Shown one piece after another: positions 24,095 through 32,969 of a stretch of 45,698 nucleotides of DNA (position 1 is the stretch's first letter; every line of letters starts with the position of its first letter). Origin of the DNA: Methanoculleus sp. SDB (GTDB taxonomy: Archaea; Halobacteriota; Methanomicrobia; Methanomicrobiales; Methanomicrobiaceae). The notes beneath the pieces were generated by a model, which worked only from the letters and a program-made list of their open reading frames with translations, made no database searches and was not told the origin of the DNA. The DNA lies in contig LKUD01000058.1 in NCBI GenBank assembly GCA_001412355.1, positions 1 through 45,698 of the forward strand. Direction: 5' to 3'. A program made the position numbers and the translations under genes.

Positions 24095-25441
24095 TCATCG
24101 CCGGTCGACCAGCCGTTTCGGGCGGCCCGTGGCCCGGTGCAGTTCGAGACCGCCGGGCCCCGTTTCATTGAACAGAATCCTGAATGTGCCGTCTGCGTAG
24201 GCACTCGCGAGAAGATCCCTCTCTGACAGGAACGACCTGAGAAAATTCTCTTCAACAATACGGCGATCACAGGTGCCGGGATCTTCGCATTCGACGGATA
24301 CCCGCATGACGACATCGCCGTCCGTATCGCCTTCGTACAGGAACGCCTCGTACTCCCCCGTCAGGTACTCCATGTTCTCCCGGAAAAAGACGCCCCGTTC
24401 GATGTCGACGCGGTTGACGGGTGAGCCGTGAATCCATACCGTTTCGGCCTCGCGCTGGGGCGTTCCGATTTTCATGTGCGTTCTCCCGCAGGCGCACGTC
24501 TCCCGGGATACCACCGCGGTCGTGTCGTCCGTGTCGTAGTTGATGAGAATATTGCCCGACTTTTCCCCCTCCGGAAGCAGGGTTGTCAGGATGATGCGGC
24601 CGCACTCGCCGTCACGCACGAACTGCTTCATCGCCGGATCGTAGAGATCGATATGCACGAGATCCTCGGGCACGTGCAGACCGCTCCGCCGGGTGCACTC
24701 CCCGCACATGGAGCCTTCCGTGCTGCCGTATGTATTGAATACCTCGCATCCCCAGCGTTCTTCAAGATAGGCACGCGATTCTTCGGCGAAACTCTCCCCT
24801 CCCACGATGAGGCGCTTCACACCCGAGGATGCCGGCGCGATGCCGTCCTTCTCGAGCCTGCGGGCAAGGCGGAGCAGCTTGAAGACGCTGCCGACGATCC
24901 CGGTGGGCCGCAAATTCCTGATGACCCGGAGGGGAAACGTGCACTTCCCTTCGGGGATGATCGTAAACCCGATTTGGTGGGCGGCGAGCGTCATGGTATT
25001 TGCCCCCACGTTCATGCCGTAACTGGCGCATACCGCCACCCGGTCCCCCGGACCGAACCCCTGCGAGACGAATGCCCGGGCATACTTCTCCGCGTACCGC
25101 ATCCAGTCGTCCCATGTCAGGAAAAACGCCTTGGGCGTCCCGCTTGTTCCGGAGGTTTCGTGAATGGTGAAGATATCCGCACAGGGAGCACTCTTAAACT
25201 CAAATGCGGGCGAATCCGGCGGCTGGTGTTCACGAATCGTTGCGCCGGATATCACGGGGAGCCCGAGGAGATCCTCGTGCGACCGGATACTGCGGGGATC
25301 GATGCCGTGTTCGCCGAACCATTTTCGATAAAAACGCGTACGGTCGACGGCATACCGGATCGTGTACCTGACCCGTTCGTCAATCAGCGCATCGAGGTCC
25401 CCCCGCTCCATCGTTTCGATTGTCCGGTTAAAAAACGGCAT
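24095..25441 (-). CDS. adenylate-forming ligase, phenylacetate-CoA ligase / coenzyme F390 synthetase family
   Basis: 448 residues from ATG 25441; the longer open frame upstream overlaps the next gene. AMP-forming motifs are present: TSGTSGTPKAFFLTWDDW for the phosphate loop, NTYGSTEGSM for adenine, and a C-terminal hinge with the PaaK-type CACGRTHMKIG. In methanogens this family includes FtsA, which adenylates or guanylylates F420 to F390 when oxygen enters, as well as aryl-CoA ligases. The sequence alone does not separate the two; the organism's biology favours an F390- or unknown-acid-activating role. It is the last minus-strand gene after the molybdopterin oxidoreductase. Confidence 0.84.
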   Translation of the reverse strand: MPFFNRTIETMERGDLDALIDERVRYTIRYAVDRTRFYRKWFGEHGIDPRSIRSHEDLLGLPVISGATIREHQPPDSPAFEFKSAPCADIFTIHETSGTSGTPKAFFLTWDDWMRYAEKYARAFVSQGFGPGDRVAVCASYGMNVGANTMTLAAHQIGFTIIPEGKCTFPLRVIRNLRPTGIVGSVFKLLRLARRLEKDGIAPASSGVKRLIVGGESFAEESRAYLEERWGCEVFNTYGSTEGSMCGECTRRSGLHVPEDLVHIDLYDPAMKQFVRDGECGRIILTTLLPEGEKSGNILINYDTDDTTAVVSRETCACGRTHMKIGTPQREAETVWIHGSPVNRVDIERGVFFRENMEYLTGEYEAFLYEGDTDGDVVMRVSVECEDPGTCDRRIVEENFLRSFLSERDLLASAYADGTFRILFNETGPGGLELHRATGRPKRLVDRR

Positions 25442-25493
25442 AATACTCTCCGGAAAAGAAGATGACCGTCTGAAAAGATAATGGCATCTCCGC

Positions 25494-26168
25494 TCACCCG
25501 AAAAATCCGCGGCTGAGATTCGCGTCCTGCGAATATCCCCGCGACTCCCAGTATCCCCGGTATCCGGGATCGTCGGAGAGTTCGATCGCGGTGACCCATT
25601 TGATCCACTTGTACCCCCACTTATCCTCGGCAACCAGGGTAAACGGGTACCCGCGTTCCGGGGGGAGGGTCACGTTGTTCATCCGGTACGCGAGAATGAT
25701 GTCGTTGTCCTCGATATAGGATCGGGGAAACGAGGTCGAATATCCGTCATAGGCATGGAAAATGATGGTGTCCGACCGGGGATCAATGCCGGCAGGGGTG
25801 ATGAGGTCTTGCACGCGCACGCCCTCCCAGAATATCGTCGCGCTCCATCCTTCCACGCAGGAGAGCGTCACGACGTTCCCGTACCTCGGAAAGGATCCGA
25901 CAATATCGTCATACCGGTACGAAAGGGGGCGATCGACGAGCCCGTCGACGGTGAGGGTATAGGCGGTGATGGTGATATGCTGGGGGCCACGGATGGAATT
26001 TTCACGGAAATCACGGATCGAAGAGAGATCCTCCCCCTCGTAATTCCTGATTTCCCCTGCCGACACCAGGGTGAGTTCCGGCGAATCGATGCCGGGAACC
26101 GTCAGCAGAAGGGCGAGCAGGACGGCACCCGCGACGATAACAACGGCAAGGAGAAGACGGTACGACAT
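25494..26168 (-). CDS. membrane-anchored molybdopterin oxidoreductase, sulfite-oxidase/YedY (MsrP) fold
   Basis: 224 residues from ATG 26168. Residues 1-28 form one hydrophobic anchor (LLLAVVIVAGAVLLALLLTV). The Moco domain follows: LTVDGLVDRPLSYRYDDIV, then VTLSCVEGWSATIFWEGVRVQDLI with the Mo-ligating Cys, YDGYSTSFP, and a terminal KWGYKWIKWVTAIELSDD. This is the SUOX core without a heme domain or dimerisation domain. The enzyme should lie on the outer face of the membrane. No quinol or heme partner gene is beside it, so its electron partner is unknown. Confidence 0.87.
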   Translation of the reverse strand: MSYRLLLAVVIVAGAVLLALLLTVPGIDSPELTLVSAGEIRNYEGEDLSSIRDFRENSIRGPQHITITAYTLTVDGLVDRPLSYRYDDIVGSFPRYGNVVTLSCVEGWSATIFWEGVRVQDLITPAGIDPRSDTIIFHAYDGYSTSFPRSYIEDNDIILAYRMNNVTLPPERGYPFTLVAEDKWGYKWIKWVTAIELSDDPGYRGYWESRGYSQDANLSRGFFG

Positions 26169-26247
26169 CCGGATCACCGTACGGATGAACGAACAGGGAC
26201 GGCGAACGTTAAAAGCGTTGTGCGAAAAAACGGCTTCCCAAAAAAAG

Positions 26248-26760
26248 CTATTTTTCCTGAATATAATCGATTGCGTCCTGTGCGGCGGAGCGGATCTCTT
26301 CATCGGTATCTTTGAGAAGCTCTTTTAACGCCGCAACGGCGCGTGCGTCCTGTATCTCGCCGAGGGCGACGATCGCCCCCATTCTCACGCGGCGATCGGT
26401 GTCCTGCAGTGCCGTCGTCAGCGGCTCGACGGCATTTTTCCCGATAAGAATGAGCGCATCCGTCGCCCACAGCTGCACCCGGGTTTTTTTGTCCCTGAAC
26501 AGCTGGATCAGGTGCGGCACGGCCCGTTCGTCACCGATCTGTCCGAGAGCCCTGACGCATCCCTCGCGAACCCGCCAGTCATTGTCGTTCAGGGCTCCGA
26601 TAAGGGAATATACCGCGGACTTGCCTTTTCTGACGAGGGCTTCTTCGGCGGCTTTCCGCGTCGGGCGGTCCCTCTCCTCCCGCAGGTTCTCGATAAGTTC
26701 GGAGACATCTTTCGTGTCGAATGTCCGTTTATCGCCTTTAAGGAAATCAAAAAATCCCAT
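26248..26760 (-). CDS. HEAT-repeat (PBS-lyase-type) protein
   Basis: 170 residues from ATG 26760; an ATG 30 bases upstream is less likely. Four or five HEAT-like repeats follow the pattern ALxDxDWRVRxGCVRALGQIGDERAVPHLIQL, with the alternating helices of the PBS-lyase HEAT family. The N terminus MGFFDFLKG is short and basic. Such proteins are protein-interaction scaffolds; no catalytic motif is present. It is divergent from another HEAT gene at 26896 across a 135-base AT-rich gap, so both may share a regulatory region. Confidence 0.85.
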   Translation of the reverse strand: MGFFDFLKGDKRTFDTKDVSELIENLREERDRPTRKAAEEALVRKGKSAVYSLIGALNDNDWRVREGCVRALGQIGDERAVPHLIQLFRDKKTRVQLWATDALILIGKNAVEPLTTALQDTDRRVRMGAIVALGEIQDARAVAALKELLKDTDEEIRSAAQDAIDYIQEK

Positions 26761-26895
26761 TGAGAAAAATCCTGACCGCTTCCGTGTCATATGAAATTGT
26801 TTTTTAACTCTATATCAACATTTGCATGGCATATTACCGCGGAAACCGTATCGTTGGATGCGGCGGCTGTGTGCCTGCAGATGGGTGTGACGGGA

Positions 26896-27249
26896 ATGAC
26901 GGATGACGGGGACGAAACCGGCAGACGGCGCGCAAAACAGGAAAAACGCCGTGAATTGTTCATAGCCGCCCTGGACCATGACGAAGCGCCGTACCGGTGG
27001 GGGGCTGCAGAGGCGCTCGGGCGGATGAGAGACGAACGTGCCGTCGAACCGCTCATCAAACGGCTTCATGACGACGACTGGCGGGTGCGGCTGAAAGCCG
27101 CCTGGTCGCTCGGGCAGATCGGCGATCCCCGGGCGCTGCCGCATCTCCGGCGCCTCATGAAAGACCGGAGCGAGGCAGTCGCCGATATGGCCGGCGAGGC
27201 GGTTCGCGGGATCCAGACCCGGATGCTGAGGAAGCGGAAAGAAGACTGA
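26896..27249 (+). CDS. HEAT-repeat (PBS-lyase-type) protein
   Basis: 117 residues from ATG 26896 (an in-frame ATG at 26881 is the alternative; the still longer frame is not protein-like). Two and a half HEAT repeats: WGAAEALGRMRDERAVEPLIKRL and WRVRLKAAWSLGQIGDPRALPHL. The N terminus is highly basic (GRRRAKQEKRRELF). Repeats are very similar in wording to those of the divergent gene, pointing to duplication. It probably binds another protein; the partner is unknown. Confidence 0.82.
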   Translation: MTDDGDETGRRRAKQEKRRELFIAALDHDEAPYRWGAAEALGRMRDERAVEPLIKRLHDDDWRVRLKAAWSLGQIGDPRALPHLRRLMKDRSEAVADMAGEAVRGIQTRMLRKRKED

Positions 27250-27353
27250 CTCCAGAAGGTATATGCATTCGTCTGCCGGTATAGTGTGATAGATACATCA
27301 GGTTCCGGAGCCTTTCCTCCGGCTGGTGAACATACGTGGATCAGGTGATAATT

Positions 27354-27911
27354 ATGCTTGAATTTATCGGCATTGCGGTTCTCATCATCGTGCTTGTCGT
27401 ACTGGCAGGCTGGTTTGTAAGCATCTACAACAGATTTTTCCGCCTGAAAAACTCGGGCGAAGCTACGCTCGGGCAGATCCGGGTTGCCATGAAGAAACGC
27501 CTTGACATGATCTCCCAGCTGCTCGGGGCGGTGAAGAGCTATGCGGCATTTGAGAAGGAGACGCTCGAAAAAGTGACCGCAATGCGGGGAAGTGTCGGAT
27601 CGGCGGGTGCGGGAGATCTCAACGAAGTCGAAGCCGCATCACGCTCAATCCTCGGCAGGCTTCTTGCCGTTGTTGAAAATTATCCCGATCTCAAGACATC
27701 GAAGACGGTTGCCGACCTGATGGCGGCCATCCGCGAGGTCGAGGCGGAGATCGCACGGCAGCGCTATACCTACAACAATATCGCCCAGCAATCCAACACG
27801 ATGACCGAGACCATCCCCTCGAATATCGTCGCCGGAATCATCGGTATTCAGAAGATGGAGTACCTGCAGTTCTCCGAGGAGATCGAAACGCCGCCCGAGA
27901 TTGCGTTCTAG
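27354..27911 (+). CDS. LemA-family membrane-anchored protein
   Basis: 185 residues from ATG 27354, supported by AGGTGAT 6 bases upstream (GTG 27336 would precede that site). One N-terminal membrane helix (about 2-22) is followed by the LemA sequence: [53 protein letters not shown], and a long coiled-coil helix with [14 protein letters not shown]. LemA proteins have a helical external domain of unsettled function. The DUF2207 gene begins 6 bases after the stop, the usual LemA partner arrangement. Confidence 0.94.
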   Translation: MLEFIGIAVLIIVLVVLAGWFVSIYNRFFRLKNSGEATLGQIRVAMKKRLDMISQLLGAVKSYAAFEKETLEKVTAMRGSVGSAGAGDLNEVEAASRSILGRLLAVVENYPDLKTSKTVADLMAAIREVEAEIARQRYTYNNIAQQSNTMTETIPSNIVAGIIGIQKMEYLQFSEEIETPPEIAF

Positions 27912-27917
27912 AGGCGT

Positions 27918-29747
27918 GTGGCTGTGAACGAAACGCGGCAGATTGTTCTGCTTCTGATCATCACCGCAGCCCTCGGCATCCTTGCCGTCGCTGCCGTGGC
28001 CGTTGTGCCGCCTCTCTTCGAAGGCGATCTGGCGGTTGACTCCTACGAGGCGGTGCTGCATGACAACGGGACGCTCGTCGAGCGGTACACCTACGAGGTG
28101 AAAACCGCCGGGACCTACCGGATGCTCTACCGTACCTGGGATGCCTCCCTTGTATTTGCGCCGGCGGATTATCCGCACGTCGAATATATCGGGATGCAGG
28201 TCCCCGCCGGCGTGATCGGGTATGCGAAAGATGCACGGGGCGACGTCATACTGGAGGGTGCAGGGGACGACGCCGCCCGGGCGTTCGTCCGGGAGCATGC
28301 GCTCGCAAACGAGGCGGGCATCTATCTTCCTGCATACTTCGGTGCGGGCACCTATACCGTTGAATACATGTTCCGCATCGCTCCTCCGATTGAATACGAT
28401 GCCGAAGCGGTGCACCTGAACCTGCAGTTCGCACGCAGCCACATCCCGTACCGCCGTGTTTCGATCACCGTTCCCGCCCGCGGTGTGGAGGCGGTCTACC
28501 CGCACCCGCCCCTGCTGACGGCCACGCAGACAGGAGACACGATTCTTGTTTCCGGCAGCTCGCCGCAGGACGACCTCATCGAGATCGAACTGCTGCTTGC
28601 TCCCGGCATGCAGGACGAGCTGTACGGGTTTCCCGCCTCCGTTCCGGATATCCGCGCACAGACGGAATCGGCCAATCTTCTCTACGGCGCACCCTTCGCC
28701 GCCGCGGGTATTCTCGCCCCGTGTGCCGTGCTGCTCGTCATTGCCGTGCCGTTCCTGCTTGCCGCGCTCTGGTACCGCTCCGGGCGGGAAGCAGACGTAA
28801 CGGTTCCGGAGTTTCTCAGTTTCGTCCCGAACCCGAAACTGAAACCCTGGCAGGTCACCCTGCTCTTTCAGGGCGATGCAGGGGATTTCAGCGAAAACGG
28901 CTTTCAGGCGACACTGCTCGATCTTCACCGGCGCGGCATGCTGCGGATCGAGGAAAAAGAGGGCGGATCGGGCGTGATTATCACGATACCCGACAGCAAC
29001 GCGATCGACGCTCCCGGCACGGATTCCTACGAACGGCGCGTCATGACATTCATCTCGAACGCCGCAACGGACGGGAGGCTTGACACGAGCGGATTTGCGG
29101 CGCTCGCCGGGAAGGCACGGCACTCGCTGCAGGCACGGACAACGGCGATGCGGTTCCAGCAGACGCTCACGGCGCTCATGGGTACGGCCGACCGGTCGAT
29201 TCTCCGCACGTACATTGTCGAGGGACGGCAGCAGCTGCTCCCGTTCGCGTTCCTCGGCGCAATACCCCTCGGCCTTGCCATCCTGCTCCTTGTGCTCTCA
29301 CCGGGCACGGTGCGGCTCCTTGCGGGGGCGGTGGCGCTCTTTGCCGTCGTGCTCATCCAGGTCGCCGTCGCCGCACTCTTCCCGACCACGCTTTTCGGCC
29401 ACTGGAAAGGCGACGGGTATGCGGAAAAGCTCCGGTGGGACGCTTTTGCGCATTTCCTCTCTGACCTTGCCCTCATCCGCCAGTACTCTCCCGACGATAT
29501 CAGGATGTGGGGCGAGTGGCTCGTGTACGGCACGGCGCTCGGTGTCGGCGATAAAGTGGAGGCGGCGATGAAGGACCTCAACATCAGCGTACGCGATGCT
29601 GGCGTCCCGCTCTACTCGAATCTGCACCTTGCATTCGTTCCCATCATCGCCTTCGCCCCCCCGTCGTCCGGCGGCGGAGGATTCGGCGGAGGCGGGGGAT
29701 TCGGCGGCGGAGGCGGGTTCGGCGGTGGCGGGGCCGGCGGCCGCTGA
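27918..29747 (+). CDS. DUF2207 membrane protein with Gly-rich C terminus
   Basis: 609 residues. GTG 27918 or 27924 is the start. There is one N-terminal helix, then an external beta-rich DUF2207 domain (about 35-245: SYEAVLHDNGTLVERYTYEV, GAGTYTVEYMFRI). One helix follows near 260-285, then a soluble region with a winged-helix look, two more helices (about 440-490), and a terminal Gly/Phe run of GGGGFGGG repeats ending in AGGR. DUF2207 proteins usually accompany LemA and have unknown function. The Gly-rich tail is typical and likely disordered. Confidence 0.92.
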   Translation: MAVNETRQIVLLLIITAALGILAVAAVAVVPPLFEGDLAVDSYEAVLHDNGTLVERYTYEVKTAGTYRMLYRTWDASLVFAPADYPHVEYIGMQVPAGVIGYAKDARGDVILEGAGDDAARAFVREHALANEAGIYLPAYFGAGTYTVEYMFRIAPPIEYDAEAVHLNLQFARSHIPYRRVSITVPARGVEAVYPHPPLLTATQTGDTILVSGSSPQDDLIEIELLLAPGMQDELYGFPASVPDIRAQTESANLLYGAPFAAAGILAPCAVLLVIAVPFLLAALWYRSGREADVTVPEFLSFVPNPKLKPWQVTLLFQGDAGDFSENGFQATLLDLHRRGMLRIEEKEGGSGVIITIPDSNAIDAPGTDSYERRVMTFISNAATDGRLDTSGFAALAGKARHSLQARTTAMRFQQTLTALMGTADRSILRTYIVEGRQQLLPFAFLGAIPLGLAILLLVLSPGTVRLLAGAVALFAVVLIQVAVAALFPTTLFGHWKGDGYAEKLRWDAFAHFLSDLALIRQYSPDDIRMWGEWLVYGTALGVGDKVEAAMKDLNISVRDAGVPLYSNLHLAFVPIIAFAPPSSGGGGFGGGGGFGGGGGFGGGGAGGR

Positions 29748-29751
29748 TCGC

Positions 29752-30039
29752 CTACCCGGCAGGGGCGGGCAGGACCGTCTGCCCTTCCCGGCCGGCGGGA
29801 CGGGGGCTCCCGTCCTCCTGCCGCTCGATCTCCTTCAGTATCTCCACAAGCACGGAGAAGACCGCCGCTTCGAGAGGATCGTCAAACGCATAGAACCCCT
29901 CGCTCGCGTGCTTCTTCGCCATCTCCGAAATCCGCTCTGCATATTTCTGGTCCTCCTTTCTCATTGCCTTTCGTGCCCGCATCCAGCGGTCAGACGTGTT
30001 CTTCACCCCGAGCCTGATGCTCTCGAAACTTCGTCCCAT
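29752..30039 (-). CDS. conserved-looking small soluble protein, unknown
   Basis: 95 residues with a clear ribosome site (GGTGGTGA) before the ATG at 30039. The first 70 residues are helical and highly charged (ESIRLGVKNTSDRWMRARKAMRKEDQKYAERISEM), with a conserved-looking FDDPLEAAVFSVLVEILKEIE segment. The last 20 are proline-rich and probably disordered. No family recognised; similar short proteins occur in methanogens by my recollection, which I cannot verify here. It converges with the DUF2207 gene 4 bases away. Confidence 0.68.
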   Translation of the reverse strand: MGRSFESIRLGVKNTSDRWMRARKAMRKEDQKYAERISEMAKKHASEGFYAFDDPLEAAVFSVLVEILKEIERQEDGSPRPAGREGQTVLPAPAG

Positions 30040-30149
30040 GGTATGTCACCACCAGAAGTGTCCGGGCAGCAGTGATAAGGCCCCGGCGCGGATGAGGTGA
30101 AAGTGAGGCCGGATAGTTTATGGGTGGATCGCGACTATATGGCGGTACG

Positions 30150-31931
30150 ATGTCACCGGACGGTTATGCAGGCAGGATTCTCGCCGTGGATCTCTCCCGG
30201 AAAACACTTTCCGACACGCCCCTCCCCCCCGTGTGGAAGGACCGCCATCTCGGCGGCCGGGGATTCGGCGTTGCGGCGGTGCGCGAACGCGTCAGGCCCG
30301 GGACGGATCCCTTCGCTCCGGACAACGTGCTCGTTTTCGCAGCAGGCCCTCTCACGGGGAGCGGCATGCCCCTCGGCGCACGGTACGACGTGGTCACCGC
30401 ATCCCCCCTGACCGGGACGCTCACATCCGCAAACAGCGGCGGGTTTTTCGGCACGGCATTGAAGCGTGCCGGGTATGATGCCGTGATCATCTCCGGCGCC
30501 TCTCCGACCCCCCTGTACCTGTACATCGACGGACAGGCGGAACTCCGGGATGCGTCCGCGTATTACGGCATGGGAACCGGGGAGACCGCCCGGGCGATTG
30601 CCGCCGATACGGGGGAGGCGGGGATCCGGGTGGCCGCGATCGGCCCCGCCGGTGAACGCCGGTGCCGGATGGCGGCGGTGATGAACGACGGGGGACGGGC
30701 CGCAGGACGGGGCGGAGTCGGCGCCGTGATGGGCGCGAAGAATTTAAAAGCGGTGGCGGTGCTGGGCACCGGCACGGTCGGGGTTGCCGATCCCGAGCGT
30801 GCCCGCGACGTCGGGAGACAGATCCTCCGCACCCTGAAGGAGGCGGGCCTCACCACCGGCAGCCTCCGGACACACGGAACTGCGGGGGTGCTGCCGCGGA
30901 TAAACGGGCTCGGTATCCTGCCGACCCGGAACTTCCGGGAGGGGATGTTTGAGGGTGCGGAGAACGTCTCCGGAGAGCGAATGACCGAAACGCTGCTGAA
31001 AGGCAGAAAGCCCTGTTATGCATGCAGCGTCGGGTGCGGGCGGATCACCGAATCCGGCGGTGTGTCGGGCGAGGGGCCGGAATACGAAACCATCTGGGCA
31101 CTGGGCCCGGCGTGCGGCATCGACGATCTTCCGAAGATTGCGGAGGCGAACTACCTCTGCAACGAGCTCGGGCTCGACACGATCTCCACGGGATCCACCA
31201 TCGCCTGTGCCATGGAGCTTGCGGAAGACGGCCATCTCGACACCGGCTTCCGGTTCGGGGATGCCGGGGCGCTCGCCGGGATTGTGCGGAGGATCGGGTA
31301 CCGCGAGGGGATCGGGGATCTCCTTGCCGAGGGATCGTACCGCACAGCCGCCTCCGTCGGGCAACCCGAGTACTCCATGAGCGTGAAGGGGCAGGAGCTT
31401 CCGGCATATGATCCGAGAGGACTGCAGGGGCTCGGCCTGAACTACGCGACCTCCGTCCGGGGCGGGTGCCACGTCTACGGGAACATGCTGTACGCGGAGG
31501 TGATCGGCTCGCCCGTCAGACTCGACCCGTACGCGACGGAGGGGAAGGCGGAATGGACGAAGGAATTCCAGGATCTCGGTGCCGCCATCGATGCGGCCGG
31601 GATCTGCATCTTTACGGAACGGGTGCTCTGGGCGCCCGAGTATGCCCTGATGGTCGCCGCCGTCACCGGACGGGATATCGACGCAAAGGGGCTGCTCCGG
31701 ATCGGCGAGCGCATCTGGAACCTCCAGAAGCTCTGGAATATCGGGGCGGGGCTGGGCCGGGACGACGACACCCTCCCGGCCCGCTTCCTGACCGTTCCGC
31801 TGCGCTCGGGGCCGCCTGCCGGCGAAGTCTGGCGGCGGGACGAGCTCCTCCCGGCATATTACGCGGCACGGGGCTGGGACGAACAGGGTGTGCCGAAACC
31901 GGAGACGCTCCGGGCGCTGGATATCGCCTGA
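30150..31931 (+). CDS. aldehyde:ferredoxin oxidoreductase family protein (tungsten/molybdopterin)
   Basis: 593 residues from ATG 30150 (MSPDGYAGRILAVDLS, the usual AOR opening); ATG 30120 is the alternative. The N-terminal domain has YDVVTASPLTGTLTSANSGG. The pterin region contains RAAGRGGVGAVMGAKNLKAVAV. The [4Fe-4S] cluster is bound by C-x2-C-x3-C (KPCYACSVGC, residues about 288-295) and a fourth Cys near 485 (AAGICIFTER). Members oxidise aldehydes to acids with ferredoxin as acceptor. The substrate is not predictable. An ABC importer, ferredoxin-like DUF362 protein and HDAC follow on the opposite strand. Confidence 0.93.
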   Translation: MSPDGYAGRILAVDLSRKTLSDTPLPPVWKDRHLGGRGFGVAAVRERVRPGTDPFAPDNVLVFAAGPLTGSGMPLGARYDVVTASPLTGTLTSANSGGFFGTALKRAGYDAVIISGASPTPLYLYIDGQAELRDASAYYGMGTGETARAIAADTGEAGIRVAAIGPAGERRCRMAAVMNDGGRAAGRGGVGAVMGAKNLKAVAVLGTGTVGVADPERARDVGRQILRTLKEAGLTTGSLRTHGTAGVLPRINGLGILPTRNFREGMFEGAENVSGERMTETLLKGRKPCYACSVGCGRITESGGVSGEGPEYETIWALGPACGIDDLPKIAEANYLCNELGLDTISTGSTIACAMELAEDGHLDTGFRFGDAGALAGIVRRIGYREGIGDLLAEGSYRTAASVGQPEYSMSVKGQELPAYDPRGLQGLGLNYATSVRGGCHVYGNMLYAEVIGSPVRLDPYATEGKAEWTKEFQDLGAAIDAAGICIFTERVLWAPEYALMVAAVTGRDIDAKGLLRIGERIWNLQKLWNIGAGLGRDDDTLPARFLTVPLRSGPPAGEVWRRDELLPAYYAARGWDEQGVPKPETLRALDIA

Positions 31932-31935
31932 AAAG

Positions 31936-32916
31936 CTAATCGTTTCGCTTCGCCAGCAGGCGCACGAGCGACAGGGTGGCGGGGTGCGGCGTCCCGGCGG
32001 GAACGGCATTCCTGCTGCCGCCGAGCGCATCGATGACGGCACGGATTGCTTCGCCTGCGGACGGGCTGTAGCCGCCTTCGAGCACGATCGCGGCGGGGAG
32101 GCGGACGGCATCCATGAGAAGCGCGGTGATCATGCCGAAGTCCCCAGGGAGCAGCGCCATTCCCCCGAGCAGATCGTCGTGCAGCGAATCCTGGCCTGCC
32201 GAGATGATCAGCGCTTCGGGGCGGTACCGCAGGATCGCGGGGAGAAACACCTCCGTGAATACATGGGCATAATCCGCCCCCGTTGATCCGCCCTCGAGCG
32301 GTACGTTGATGGTAGAGCCTTCGCCCGGGCCGATTCCCGTCTCCCACGGCATGCCGCTCCCGGGAAATATTCCGCCATGGTGCACGGAAAGGTAGAGGAC
32401 GCGGTCGGTATGGTACCAGATATACTGCGTGCCGTTGCCGTGGTGGACATCCCAGTCGACGATTGCCACCCGGTCGACCGAGGTCAGTGCGGCCGCAGCC
32501 GCGATTGAGGGGTTGTTGAAGATGCAGAATCCCATCGAGTGGTGCGGGAGGGCGTGGTGGCCCGGGGGACGCATCAGCGACAGCGTATGCGTGCCGTCGA
32601 GCGCCTGTTCCACGGCCTGGATGGCCGCTCCCGCCGCATACCGGGCAATGTCGTAGGAATCCCGGGTAATGTAGGTATCGGGGTCTAAAAACCTGACATC
32701 ACCATCCGGGCAGCAGTCGCACGCGTTTTGGACGAGGGCGATGTGCTCGGGCAGGTGGACACGGCGGATCTCCTCGATCGTCGCCATCCGCGCCTCACGA
32801 CGGGGAGTGCCGGCAGGCACGCCCGAACAGGCAATCGCGATGCGCTCCTGCGACTCCGGGTGTCCCGGCAGATCATGGAGGGCACAGGCGGGATGCGTGA
32901 TCACCGAGCATCTCAT
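31936..32916 (-). CDS. HDAC-family hydrolase (class II / acetoin-utilisation type)
   Basis: 326 residues. Zinc and catalytic motifs are intact: RPPGHHALPHHSMGFCIFNN with the paired His, VDWDVHHGNGTQYIWY with the metal Asp/His, and YLSVHHGGIFPGSGM. The distal Asp occurs in SAGQDSLHDDLLGG, where the more usual residue order is SAGFDAH. VLEGGY closes the site with the Gly-Gly-Tyr. Prokaryotic members act on acetylpolyamines or small acetylated or acylated substrates; archaeal chromatin deacetylation (Alba/histone) is possible but not shown. Only 53 bases separate it from the DUF362 gene. Confidence 0.93.
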   Translation of the reverse strand: MRCSVITHPACALHDLPGHPESQERIAIACSGVPAGTPRREARMATIEEIRRVHLPEHIALVQNACDCCPDGDVRFLDPDTYITRDSYDIARYAAGAAIQAVEQALDGTHTLSLMRPPGHHALPHHSMGFCIFNNPSIAAAAALTSVDRVAIVDWDVHHGNGTQYIWYHTDRVLYLSVHHGGIFPGSGMPWETGIGPGEGSTINVPLEGGSTGADYAHVFTEVFLPAILRYRPEALIISAGQDSLHDDLLGGMALLPGDFGMITALLMDAVRLPAAIVLEGGYSPSAGEAIRAVIDALGGSRNAVPAGTPHPATLSLVRLLAKRND

Positions 32917-32969
32917 TGCAGAGCACTGCTGCCTGCCAGCTCAAGAACCTGCCGGTGGAAGGGAATGGT

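Noticed and set aside
27645-29123. 492-codon minus-strand frame
   Set aside because: Antisense to the LemA and DUF2207 genes; the translation is not protein-like.
29660-29747. GGN-rich repeated DNA as a possible CRISPR or tandem repeat element
   Set aside because: It is the in-frame coding sequence of the Gly-rich DUF2207 tail. Repeats are too short and have no spacers.
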